From Nonomuraea rubra (GTDB taxonomy: Bacteria > Actinomycetota > Actinomycetes > Streptosporangiales > Streptosporangiaceae): a DNA stretch of 64,000 nt. The DNA is taken from the NCBI RefSeq assembly GCF_014207985.1, contig NZ_JACHMI010000001.1:10151001-10215000 (forward strand). The letters run 5' to 3'. Both the position numbers and the translations under genes were made by a program. This document shows, piece after piece, positions 24,756 to 31,883 of the stretch. How positions within the stretch are numbered: position 1 is the stretch's first letter; each line of letters opens with the position of its first letter. The notes beneath the pieces are model-generated. The model ran no database searches, was not told where the DNA came from, and saw nothing but the letters and a program-made list of their open reading frames with translations.

Positions 24756-24781
24756 CGATATCTTGTGGGACAGGATATCGT
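24755..24781. promoter_or_regulatory. 27-bp interrupted palindrome over the PadR promoter
   Basis: ACGATATC and GATATCGT form perfect outer arms, and TGT/ACA inner arms surround a central GGG. TATCGT (24776-24781) within the right arm lies exactly six bases before the PadR ATG, so it can serve as -10 of a leaderless transcript; CTGACG at 24752 is a fair -35. The arrangement indicates autorepression. Confidence 0.7.
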
Positions 24782-24787
24782 GGGCTC

Positions 24788-25117
24788 ATGAATATGACGG
24801 AGCCCATGTTCCTGGCGCTGACCGCGCTGGTGGACGAGCCCCGGCACGGCTACGGGATCGTCCAGGAGGTCGATCGGCTGTCGGCGGGGCGCGTCCAGCT
24901 CAAGATCGGCACCCTCTACGGCGTGCTCGACCGGCTCTCCGCCGCCGGCCTGGTGGCGCTCGACCGGGAGGAGGCCCAGCAGGGGCGCCTGCGGCGCTAC
25001 TACCGGCTGACCGACGAGGGCGCTGCCGCCCTGCGGGACGAGGCCGCCAGGATGGCCGCCACCGCCGAGACCGCCACCGCCCGCCTCCGCGCCAGAACAG
25101 CGGGAGGCGCCGCGTGA
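24788..25117 (+). CDS. PadR-family transcriptional regulator
   Basis: 109 residues. The winged helix shows MFLALTALVDEPRHGYGIVQEVD, GTLYGVLDRLSAAGLVALD and RRYYRLTDEGAAAL, all PadR hallmarks. ATG 24788 appears leaderless and sits seven bases after a long palindrome that should be its own operator. The stop overlaps the GTG of the next gene, so it is coupled to a membrane protein, a common PadR pairing in actinomycetes. The inducing ligand is unknown. Confidence 0.9.
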   Translation: MNMTEPMFLALTALVDEPRHGYGIVQEVDRLSAGRVQLKIGTLYGVLDRLSAAGLVALDREEAQQGRLRRYYRLTDEGAAALRDEAARMAATAETATARLRARTAGGAA

Positions 25118-25278
25118 GCCTGCCAGTGAACGGCGAAGAAGGCCGTGCGAGTCTGCCGGCGAACGGCGAAGAGGGCCGCATGAGCGCGCCGGCGGCCGGC
25201 GCGGGGAGCCGCTTGAGCCCGGCGACGGCCGGCGAAGAGGGCCGCACGAGCCTGCGGGTGAGCGGCGCGGGGAGCCGT
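25114..25278. repeat. Five 33-bp tandem repeats spanning the start region
   Basis: Units begin at 25114, 25147, 25180, 25213 and 25246, and the original sequence resumes at 25279. Each unit carries a purine-rich ribosome-site-like segment (GAAGAGG or GGGGAG) before a codon reading GTG, GCG, ATG, TTG, ACG and finally GTG. The repeat multiplies a complete translation-start signal in frame. Confidence 0.85.
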
Positions 25279-26280
25279 GTGAGCCTGCTCGAACGGCGGT
25301 ATCGCGCCGTGCTGCGCCTGCTGCCCGCCTCCTACCGCGCCGAGCGCGAGGAGGAGATGGTGGACGCGTTCATGGAGATGTCCGGCGACGTGTCCGACGA
25401 GCTGAACCCGCGACCGGCGTGGGGCGAGATCGCCAGCGTGCTGGCGCTCGCGGTGCGGTTGCGGTTCGGCGGCACGGGCGCCGACCCCCGCCTGTTCGCC
25501 TGGGGCGAGAGCGTGCGGCTGCTCGCCCTGCTCGGGCTGGCCTTCCACGCCATGGGCGGCGTCTACACGGGCGTGGAGCTGCTGCGCACGCTGGTCTTCC
25601 AGGTGCAGCCCGGCCTGGCGGGCGCGCCAGGCTCCTTCGAGCGGCTGCTGGCCGTCGCCGTCTCGCTCGCGTACCTCTGCTCGACGGTCGCGTTCCTGGC
25701 GATCATGCGCGGCCACGTCAGGACGGCCAAGATCACGGCTGTCGTCGGCGCGGCCCCGGCGCTGGCCTACACGCTGATCCCGATGATCCTGGCCGGGCCG
25801 GTGATGGACCGGCCGCTGTCGGAGCCGGCGACCCTGGTGTTCACGGCGGTGCCGGTGATCGCGCTGCTGCTGGGCTTCCACGGCGACGCCGCGCCGCGCC
25901 GCCGCTCATGGGCGCTGGCCCTGTCGCCCCTGGCCGCGGGCCTGGCGGTGCTGGGCTGCACGTGGCTGCTGGTCGCGCTGCGGCTGCCCGACGCCGACTG
26001 GCTCTACCTGTGGCTCGATCTCGGCACGGCGATCCCGGTGTGGGCCGCGGGCGCGGTGGCCGTGCTCACCCGCCGGAGCGCGCCGCCGCAGGCGCTGGCG
26101 ATGTCGGCCGCCGGGCTGCTCCTGCTGCTGATGCGGCTGACCCTGCTCGGCAACCTCCCCGACGGCCCGGCGTGGCTGACGGTCTGTGCCCAGTGCGCGC
26201 TGCTGTGGAGCCTGTCCGTCGCGCTCGCCTGGGTGGGGGCGCGCGGCCTGCCTGCCAGGCGGCCCGCGTTCCAACCCTGA
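25114..26280 (+). CDS. Multi-pass membrane protein coupled to PadR
   Basis: 388 residues from GTG 25114 (GGGAGG upstream, GTGA overlap with padR). The first 55 residues are five 11-residue tandem repeats (S-L-P-x-N-G-E-E-G-R type). The part that looks like the family begins with LLERRYRAVLRLLPASYRAE then REEEMVDAF, a soluble helical prefix common in PadR-linked permeases. About eight hydrophobic segments follow, including LLALLGLAFHAMGGVYTGVE and AMSAAGLLLLLMRLTLLGNL. No transport or catalytic motif is evident. The true start may be GTG 25279, after the repeats. Confidence 0.78.
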   Translation: MSLPVNGEEGRASLPANGEEGRMSAPAAGAGSRLSPATAGEEGRTSLRVSGAGSRVSLLERRYRAVLRLLPASYRAEREEEMVDAFMEMSGDVSDELNPRPAWGEIASVLALAVRLRFGGTGADPRLFAWGESVRLLALLGLAFHAMGGVYTGVELLRTLVFQVQPGLAGAPGSFERLLAVAVSLAYLCSTVAFLAIMRGHVRTAKITAVVGAAPALAYTLIPMILAGPVMDRPLSEPATLVFTAVPVIALLLGFHGDAAPRRRSWALALSPLAAGLAVLGCTWLLVALRLPDADWLYLWLDLGTAIPVWAAGAVAVLTRRSAPPQALAMSAAGLLLLLMRLTLLGNLPDGPAWLTVCAQCALLWSLSVALAWVGARGLPARRPAFQP

Positions 26281-26330
26281 CTCGCCCGGGTCAGGGAAAG
26301 ATCGGGGTAGGCGACAGGGGATCCGGGATC

Positions 26331-26336
26331 TAGTGT
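26331..26336 (+). promoter_or_regulatory. -10 element of a leaderless promoter for the DUF2252 gene
   Basis: TAGTGT followed by seven bases and ATG 26344. No ribosome site precedes the ATG, consistent with leaderless translation. Confidence 0.4.
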
Positions 26337-26343
26337 CCGGAAC

Positions 26344-27639
26344 ATGGGCACACGCTCCTCTTTCCTGCTCGATGTCCTGATGACGGAGTTCGGCGAGTCG
26401 ATCAAGCGGGACCCCGCGGCGTTCAGGCGGAAGTTCCGGAAGATGGCGGCCTCGCCGTTCGCCTTCTACCGGGGCAGCGCCTGCCTGTTCTACGCGGACC
26501 TGGCGGACACGTACGCCGACGAGTCCTACCTCGACGGCCCGACCAGCAGGGTCTGGATCCACGGCGACCTGCACGCGGAGAACTTCGGCACGTACATGAA
26601 CGCCTCCGGCGAGCTGGTCTTCAACGTCAACGACTTCGACGAGGCGTACGTGGGCCCGTACACCTGGGACCTCAAGCGGTTCGCGGCGAGCGTGGCCCTG
26701 CTCGGGTACGCCAAGGCGCTGTCGGACGACTCGATCAGCGTGCTCGTGACCGACTTCGCCGGCGCGTACCTGGTGGAGCTGGGCGCCGTCGCGGCGGGCG
26801 GGGACGACGCGATCGGCTCGCTCACGCTCGGCACCACCAGCGGGGTGCTGCACCGGGTGCTGCAGCGCGCCCGGCTCAGCACGCGCGTGGCGCTGCTGGA
26901 CGCCGAGACCGTGATCGACGACTACGACCGGCGCTTCGCGCTCATGGAGGGGCGCGAGCCGGTGGACGCGGCGACCAGGACGTCGGTGCTGGACGCGTTC
27001 GCCGACTACCTGACCACGCTGCCGGTGACGGTCAGCCCCGTCGAGCACGTGATCAAGGATGTGGCGCTGCGCAAGGGGGTGGGCATCGGGTCGGCAGGGC
27101 TGCCGTCGTACAACCTGCTGCTCGAAGGACGCTCGCAGGCGCTGGAGAACGACGTCATCCTCTACATGAAGCAGGCGGCGGTGCCGGCGGTGGCGCGGCA
27201 CGTCACCGACGAGCGGGTGGCCTCCTACTTCCGGCACCAGGGGCACCGCACGGCGGAGAGCCAGCGGGCGCTGCAGGCCTACGCCGATCCCTGGCTGGGC
27301 TACACCGTGCTGGACGGGGTGGGGCAGCTCGTGGCCGAGGTGTCGCCGTACTCCGCCGACCTGGACTGGGACGACGTCAACGAGCCGGACGAGCTGCGCT
27401 CGATCATCCAGGACCTGGGGCGGGCGGTGGCGCGCATGCACTCGGTGGCCGACGACGAGTCCAGCCACGATCTCGTGGACTTCTCGACGGAGGAGGCGAT
27501 CGTGGCGGTGATCGGCGACGACAGGGCCGGTTTCGTCGGGACGCTGGTGGAGTTCGCCCACCGGTACGGCGCGCAGGCCCGCGACGACCACCAGCGGTTC
27601 GTGGACCTGTTCCGCAACGGGCGGCTGCCGGGAGTCTGA
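26344..27639 (+). CDS. DUF2252 family protein (kinase-like fold)
   Basis: 431 residues. Family marks are FRKMAASPFAFYRGSACLFY, the kinase-like loop VWIHGDLHAENFGTY near 74, and VFNVNDFDEAYVGPYTWDLK near 97, which supplies acidic metal ligands. Later GYTVLDGVGQLVAEVSPY and LGRAVARMHSVAD occur. The fold is related to aminoglycoside-phosphotransferase-like kinases but no substrate is established. It is monocistronic, probably leaderless, and unrelated to the steroid genes around it. Confidence 0.88.
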   Translation: MGTRSSFLLDVLMTEFGESIKRDPAAFRRKFRKMAASPFAFYRGSACLFYADLADTYADESYLDGPTSRVWIHGDLHAENFGTYMNASGELVFNVNDFDEAYVGPYTWDLKRFAASVALLGYAKALSDDSISVLVTDFAGAYLVELGAVAAGGDDAIGSLTLGTTSGVLHRVLQRARLSTRVALLDAETVIDDYDRRFALMEGREPVDAATRTSVLDAFADYLTTLPVTVSPVEHVIKDVALRKGVGIGSAGLPSYNLLLEGRSQALENDVILYMKQAAVPAVARHVTDERVASYFRHQGHRTAESQRALQAYADPWLGYTVLDGVGQLVAEVSPYSADLDWDDVNEPDELRSIIQDLGRAVARMHSVADDESSHDLVDFSTEEAIVAVIGDDRAGFVGTLVEFAHRYGAQARDDHQRFVDLFRNGRLPGV

Positions 27640-27645
27640 CTCCCC

Positions 27646-27697
27646 GGCAACCAACCGGCCGGCAGGGGTACGGCTCCTGGCAACCGACCGGTCGGTA
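27646..27697. promoter_or_regulatory. Two operator-like repeats 33 bp apart before an SDR gene
   Basis: GGCAACCGACCGGTCGGTA at 27679-27697 contains the perfect 14-base palindrome ACCGACCGGTCGGT. A copy matching 16 of 19 positions is at 27646-27664. Their spacing is three helical turns. This resembles a TetR-family operator but differs from the KstR2 sites. Confidence 0.65.
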
Positions 27698-27714
27698 TGG
27701 CATGCTTCCAGAAC

Positions 27715-28461
27715 ATGACTCTGTTCTCAGTGGAAGGCAAGACCGTCGTCGTCACCGGCGGGTCGCGGGGTATCGGGCGCATGATCGCCGCCGGGTTCAT
27801 GGAGGCGGGGGCGACCGTCTACATCTCCGCCCGCAAGGCGGCCGAGGTCGAGAAGACGGCTGCCGAGCTGGGCTGCTTCGCCGTACCCGCCGACCTGTCC
27901 ACGCCCGAGGGGCTGGAGCGGCTGGTGTCGGCGGTGGACGGGCCCCTGCACGTGCTGGTGAACAACGCGGGCGCCACCTGGGGCGCGCCGCTGGAGGAAT
28001 ATCCCGAGCACGCCTTCGACAAGCTCTGGAACATCAACGTCAAGGGCGTCTTCTACCTGACCCAGCGGTTCCTGCCGCGGCTGAGGCAGGCCGCCACCGC
28101 GGACGACCCGGCCCGGGTGATCAACGTGGGCTCGATCGACGGCATCAAGGTGCCCGCCCTGGAGAGCTTCGCCTACTCCTCGACGAAGTCCGCCGTGCAC
28201 ATGCTCACCCGGCACCTGGCCAAGCGCCTGGCCAAGGAGCACATCACGGTCAACGCCATCGCCCCGGGGCCGTTCGACTCGAAGATGATGGCGTTCGCGC
28301 TCGACGACCCCGCCACCCGCGAGGTCATCGCCTCCAACGTGCCCCTGGGCCGCATCGGCCGCCCCGAGGACATGGCAGGGGCCGCGATCTACCTGTCGTC
28401 GCGGGCGGGGGCGTACCTGACCGGCACGGTCATCCCGGTGGACGGCGGCATCTCCTGCTGA
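27715..28461 (+). CDS. Short-chain dehydrogenase/reductase (FabG-like)
   Basis: 248 residues from ATG 27715 (ATG 27697 would add six). Motifs: VVVTGGSRGIGRM for NADP(H), NNAGATWG near 89, Ser in VINVGSIDG and the YSSTKSAVHML Tyr/Lys pair near 158, and a C-terminal YLTGTVIPVDGGISC. It is a classical 3-oxoacyl reductase or alcohol dehydrogenase of unknown substrate. The pair of palindromic sites just upstream implies its own repressor, which is not encoded next to it. No ribosome site is obvious. Confidence 0.85.
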   Translation: MTLFSVEGKTVVVTGGSRGIGRMIAAGFMEAGATVYISARKAAEVEKTAAELGCFAVPADLSTPEGLERLVSAVDGPLHVLVNNAGATWGAPLEEYPEHAFDKLWNINVKGVFYLTQRFLPRLRQAATADDPARVINVGSIDGIKVPALESFAYSSTKSAVHMLTRHLAKRLAKEHITVNAIAPGPFDSKMMAFALDDPATREVIASNVPLGRIGRPEDMAGAAIYLSSRAGAYLTGTVIPVDGGISC

Positions 28462-28521
28462 TCAGAGCCTGATCAGAGCCCGGCCAGAGCTGGTCAGGGC
28501 TGGTCAGAGCCTGGTCAGAGC
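28458..28521. repeat. 10-11 bp tandem repeats across two convergent stop codons
   Basis: Six units of the type CTGATCAGAGC or TGGTCAGAGC run without a gap from the SDR stop (28459-28461) to the ATP-grasp stop (28515-28517). On the minus strand every unit contains TGA, and the 10/11-base period moves it through all frames. Confidence 0.8.
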
Positions 28522-29327
28522 AGCTCGCGCAGCGCCGTCGCGAAGCGGGCCGCCGCCTGCGGCTCGTAGTTCAGGAAGAGGTACGGCTCGGTCAGCTCCA
28601 CCTCGATGACCGCCGGCTGCCCGCCGGAAAGCCGGACCAGGTCGATCCTGGCGTAGAGAAGGACATGGGGTATGGCGGTGAGCACCTTCTCGGCGAGTTC
28701 GACCTGGTCCGGGGCTGGGGTGCGCAGGCGGGCCCGCGCGTTGTCGGCCTCCGTCGCGCCGGTGGCCAGCATGGCGCTGCGGCGGACGGCGTGGCTGAAG
28801 CGGCCGTTGAAGTACAGCAGCGAGGTCTCGCCCTCCGACTCGACCATGTCGAGGTACGGCTGCACCATCGGCGTGCGCCCCGCCGCCTCCAGCTCCGCCG
28901 CCAGGCGCGCGGCCTCGGCGCGGTCGCCGGTCCTGGTGGTGTCACGGGCGCCGCCGGACACGGACGGCTTGACGACGTACTCCGGCCAGTCCGGCAGCTC
29001 CCGCGACGACCAGTGCGTGGGCACGATCGGCACGCCCAGGTCGCGCAGGTAGGTCTTGTCGGTGTTGGACTCGAGCACGGCGTACGGGTTCAGCAGCCTC
29101 GTGACGGCCTGCACGCGGCGAGCCCAGGCGAGGAACTCCTCCCGCCTGAGGATGTAGTCCCAGACGGAACGGACGACCACGGCGTCGTACGCGCTCCAGT
29201 CGACGGTCGCGTCGTCCCACCGTTCGGCGCGCCCCTCGATGCCCGCCTCCCGCCAGGCGGCCAGCACCGGCTCGCGCTCGTCGTCCGTATCGAAATCCGC
29301 AAAAGTCACATAAGCGCAGATAGTCAC
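28515..29327 (-). CDS. ATP-grasp family protein (RimK/glutathione-synthetase-like)
   Basis: 270 residues, GTG start. Segments typical of this ATP-grasp group: VVVRSVWDYILRREEFLAWA, LLNPYAVLESNTDKTYL, YVVKPSVSGGARDT as the ATP-grip, MVQPYLDMVESEGETSLLYF, and late YARIDLVRLSG with VIEVELTEPYLFL as metal-binding strands. These enzymes ligate a carboxylate to an amine or thiol using ATP. Related actinobacterial proteins include DcsG of cycloserine biosynthesis, but no other antibiotic gene is next to it. The GTG seems leaderless with TAATAT six bases upstream. Confidence 0.82.
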   Translation of the reverse strand: MTICAYVTFADFDTDDEREPVLAAWREAGIEGRAERWDDATVDWSAYDAVVVRSVWDYILRREEFLAWARRVQAVTRLLNPYAVLESNTDKTYLRDLGVPIVPTHWSSRELPDWPEYVVKPSVSGGARDTTRTGDRAEAARLAAELEAAGRTPMVQPYLDMVESEGETSLLYFNGRFSHAVRRSAMLATGATEADNARARLRTPAPDQVELAEKVLTAIPHVLLYARIDLVRLSGGQPAVIEVELTEPYLFLNYEPQAAARFATALRELL

Positions 29328-29333
29328 GCAGTG

Positions 29334-29339
29334 ATATTA
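29334..29339 (-). promoter_or_regulatory. -10 element of a leaderless promoter for the ATP-grasp gene
   Basis: Minus-strand TAATAT, six bases, then GTG 29327. No ribosome site is present. The match to the TAnnnT consensus is complete. Confidence 0.55.
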
Positions 29340-29346
29340 ATCTGGC

Positions 29347-29376
29347 GCGAGCCGGGCCATTTCGGACCCGGCTCGC
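29347..29376. terminator. Perfect 10-bp hairpin downstream of the small secreted protein gene
   Basis: GCGAGCCGGG and its complement flank a 10-base loop between the end of the 85-residue secreted protein and the ATP-grasp promoter. It would stop read-through into that leaderless promoter. Confidence 0.65.
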
Positions 29377-29460
29377 ACGCGATCACGGGCGCGCCGCGCT
29401 CAGGCGTCCAGCGGCGCCGCGCGCCCGCCCGATCAGCCGGCCCCGATCAGCCGGCCCCCA

Positions 29461-29718
29461 TCAGTCGTGCACGTCGTCGACGATCACGTCGCTGCCGTTG
29501 GTGCCCGTCACGGTGTTGCCGTTGACGTTGTTGATCCCGGTCGCGCCATGGCCGTTGACGTTGGCGTTGAAGACGTTGCCGAAGTTGTTGCCCGACTGCG
29601 AGGAGTCGCGGTTGGAGCTGGAGTTACCTGCGTTGGTGTCGGCGTGGGCGGGGGCCGACAGCAGGGTCACGCTCGCCGCCGCGGCGACGATGCCGGTCAT
29701 GCAGAGCTTCTTCATCAT
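29461..29718 (-). CDS. Small secreted Asn/Gly/Ser-rich protein (paralog 1)
   Basis: 85 residues with a signal peptide (MMKKLCMTG, hydrophobic IVAAAASVTLLSAP, cut after AHA). The mature part is rich in Asn, Gly and Ser with RDSSQSGNNFGNVFNANV and INNVNGNTVTGTNG, without Cys. The composition suggests an extracellular surface or matrix protein with short beta-repeats, but I recognise no family. Ribosome site AAGGAC. It shares the SSQSGNNFG core and NNVNG motif with the next gene, so the two arose by duplication. Confidence 0.78.
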   Translation of the reverse strand: MMKKLCMTGIVAAAASVTLLSAPAHADTNAGNSSSNRDSSQSGNNFGNVFNANVNGHGATGINNVNGNTVTGTNGSDVIVDDVHD

Positions 29719-29759
29719 GTCGATGTCCTTTCCGAATGCTGAGCTCGGACGTCAGCCGG

Positions 29760-30047
29760 TCAGTAGAAGATGTACGTCACCGCGATCCCGCCGTTGGTGG
29801 CGGTCGTGGCGAAGCCGTTGACGTTGTTGACGTTGGTCGAGCGACCTTCGCCGTGGTTACCGGCGAGGACGTCACCGAAGTTGTTGCCTGACTGGGACGA
29901 ATCGCTGTTGCCACTCCGGTTGGCGGACCAGGTGTCACCGGTCAGGGGACCGGCCCAGTCGTCATCAGCGTGAGCGGGAACCGCAAGCAGTGCGCCACCG
30001 GCCACCGCCGCCAGCACGGCCGAGACGGCGCACACCTTTCTGATCAC
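29760..30047 (-). CDS. Small secreted Asn/Gly/Ser-rich protein (paralog 2)
   Basis: 95 residues from GTG 30047, with GGAG six bases upstream. The signal peptide has VIRKV, then AVSAVLAAVAGGALLAVP and cleavage after AHA. The mature chain contains ANRSGNSDSSQSGNNFGDVL and NVNNVNGFATTATNGG, matching paralog 1 in order and spacing. It ends in VTYIFY, more hydrophobic than its neighbour. The genes are 41 bases apart and could be co-transcribed. Confidence 0.76.
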   Translation of the reverse strand: MIRKVCAVSAVLAAVAGGALLAVPAHADDDWAGPLTGDTWSANRSGNSDSSQSGNNFGDVLAGNHGEGRSTNVNNVNGFATTATNGGIAVTYIFY

Positions 30048-30264
30048 TTCTGCTCCTTCGCCAGTGGGAGGAAGCCCCCCAGGACGGCGGCCGCCGGGCC
30101 CAGACGCGCCGGCCACCTGTTGGGCGTTCCTTTGACCTCAGGGGATCAAGGTCAGTGCGAGCATATAACTTCTCGTGGTCAATCGGTAGCACTGCGTAGT
30201 CAGAACATAGTTCGGACCATACGCTGACAGGGGATGTCAGTGACCTGCCCCTACCTTCGCCCGC

Positions 30265-30918
30265 ATGATCTACGAGCTGCGGCGCTACCTCATGCGGCCC
30301 GGGCGGCGGGACACGCTCATCTCGCTGTTCGAGCGGGAGTTCATCGAGTCGCAGGAGGCCACCGGCATGCGCGTCGTCGGGAGCTTCCGCGAGGTCGGCG
30401 AGCCCGACACGTTCCCCTGGCTGCGCGCATTCCCCGACATGACCAGCAGGAAGCAGGCACTGGAGGCCTTCTACGGCGGCCCTGTGTGGCTCGCCAACCG
30501 CGACGCCGCCAACGCCACCATGACCGACTCCGACGACGTGCTGCTGCTGCGCCCGGCGGGACCGGAGTTCCCCTCCTGGGAGCGGCCGGCCACCGCCGAG
30601 ACCTGCCCTTCGTCACTCTACGTAGCCACCGTCCATCACGTGGACGGGGACGACTTCGCCCAGCTCTTCCACCGTGAGGCCGTGCCCGCGCTGGCGGAGG
30701 CCGGCGTCACGCCGGTCGCCTGCCTGGAGACCGAGCACTCGGAGAACACCTTCCCGCGACTGCCCGTCCGGACCGGCGTGCAGGTGTTCGTGTGGTTCGC
30801 CCGGTTCGAGACACCGGAGGAGGAGCGCGAGGTGAAGCTGCCCATGCTGGAGCCCCGCTTCACCGCACCCCCGGAGCGGCTGCGCCTGCGACCCACCGCC
30901 CGCTCGTCCCTGCGCTGA
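30265..30918 (+). CDS. NIPSNAP family protein
   Basis: 217 residues with two ferredoxin-like NIPSNAP units. The start MIYELRRYLMRPGRRDTLIS is the family signature, FPWLRAFPDMTSRKQALEAF the second strand-helix. The C-terminal half repeats the pattern (YVATVHHVDGDDFAQLFH, VFVWFARFETPEEE). The bacterial function is unknown; members often sit next to catabolic genes. TACCTT lies seven bases before the ATG, so it may be leaderless. Confidence 0.82.
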   Translation: MIYELRRYLMRPGRRDTLISLFEREFIESQEATGMRVVGSFREVGEPDTFPWLRAFPDMTSRKQALEAFYGGPVWLANRDAANATMTDSDDVLLLRPAGPEFPSWERPATAETCPSSLYVATVHHVDGDDFAQLFHREAVPALAEAGVTPVACLETEHSENTFPRLPVRTGVQVFVWFARFETPEEEREVKLPMLEPRFTAPPERLRLRPTARSSLR

Positions 30919-30964
30919 CACGAGCTCACGACGCCGGTCGGGAACCCGCACGCCGGTCGGGAGC

Positions 30965-31846
30965 TCAGACCAGGTGCCGCCAGGCCGGGACCTCGCCGCC
31001 GCCGTCCACCCGCACCTCGGCGCCCGTCACGTAGCCCGGTGCGGCCAGCCACAGGCACACGGCGGCCACGTCGGCGGGCGTGGCCATGCGACCCGCCGGG
31101 ATGGCCTGGCCGTCGAGGTCGGTGCGGCCGCCGTAGTGGTCGGTGGCGTCCTGGGTGGCGGCCAGGCCGACGACGACCGTGTTGACCCGTACCAGCGGGG
31201 CCCACTCGGCGGCCAGGCAGCGGGCCAGGTGGTGCAGGCCGGCCTTGGCGGCGCCGTACGCGGACGTGCCGGGCGAGGGCCGGGCGCCGCTCGCGCTCCC
31301 GATCATCACGACGGCCCCGCCCGAGGCGGCGAGCAGCGGGTAGGCGCGCTGCGAGACCAGCAGCGGAGCCGTCAGGTTGAGCTCGATGACGCGGGCGTGC
31401 AGGCGCGGCGAGGTGCCGTCCAGCGGGGCGTGCGGGGAGCCGCCCGCGTTGTTGACCACCACGTCGAGCCGGCCGAACCCGCCGATCAGCCGATCGACCT
31501 GCTCAGGGTCCCGCACGTCCGCCTGCACGAACCGGCACCCGGGACGGCCGGATCCCGCCTGTTCAGGTCCCGCGCGTTCAGGCCCTGCACGTCCGGACAC
31601 GGCACGTTCGGACACGGCACGTCCGGACACGGCACGTCCGGACCCAGCGCGTTCAGACACGGCGCGTTCAGACACGGCGCGTTCGGGCGCGGCGCGTTCG
31701 GGCGCGGTGCGTTCGGGCGCGGTGCGGGCGCAGATGGTCACGTCGGCGCCCGCCGCCTGGAAGGCCGCGGCGATGCCGGCGCCGATGCCCCTCGTGCCCC
31801 CCGTCACCAGGACGGACTTGCCCGCGTAGTCGTAAGTCACGGTCAC
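30965..31846 (-). CDS. SDR adjacent to echA20 (Rv3549c-like) with a 60-residue repeat insertion
   Basis: 293 residues from GTG 31846. It has VLVTGGTRGIGAGIAAAF, NNAGGSPH, the Ser-Tyr-Lys set (MIGSASGARPSPGTSAYGAAK) and a C-terminal VTGAEVRVDGGGEVP. Directly after the second Rossmann strand (VTICART) twelve five-residue units such as APERA, VSERA and GSGRA are inserted before GCRFVQADV. In mycobacteria an SDR (Rv3549c) is likewise divergent from echA20, so this is the probable counterpart, acting on a HIP-derived CoA ester. Whether the insertion impairs cofactor binding is open. Confidence 0.82.
   Translation of the reverse strand: MTVTYDYAGKSVLVTGGTRGIGAGIAAAFQAAGADVTICARTAPERTAPERAAPERAVSERAVSERAGSGRAVSGRAVSERAVSGRAGPERAGPEQAGSGRPGCRFVQADVRDPEQVDRLIGGFGRLDVVVNNAGGSPHAPLDGTSPRLHARVIELNLTAPLLVSQRAYPLLAASGGAVVMIGSASGARPSPGTSAYGAAKAGLHHLARCLAAEWAPLVRVNTVVVGLAATQDATDHYGGRTDLDGQAIPAGRMATPADVAAVCLWLAAPGYVTGAEVRVDGGGEVPAWRHLV
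31546..31725. repeat. Twelve 15-bp tandem repeats inside the SDR gene
   Basis: Plus-strand consensus is close to GTTCGGACACGGCAC. Eleven clear units run from 31561 to 31725, with a degenerate twelfth at 31546. The unit is five codons, so changes in copy number keep the frame. Confidence 0.9.
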
Positions 31847-31862
31847 GGGTGCTACCGTACCA

Positions 31863-31876
31863 AGCAAGCGTTAGGG
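31863..31876. promoter_or_regulatory. Degenerate KstR2-type operator between SDR and echA20
   Basis: AGCAAGCGTTAGGG keeps the left half (AnCAAGnn) but the right half is altered. It overlaps the echA20 ribosome site and lies 17 bases from the divergent SDR start. Its position argues for function; its sequence for weaker binding. Confidence 0.5.
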
Positions 31877-31883
31877 AGGTACA

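Noticed and set aside
25114..25278. Possible CRISPR or attachment-site array
   Set aside because: The 33-bp units have no spacers and encode protein in frame.
31561..31725. Possible CRISPR array
   Set aside because: Units are 15 bp, contiguous without spacers, and in frame inside a coding gene; a minisatellite, not CRISPR.
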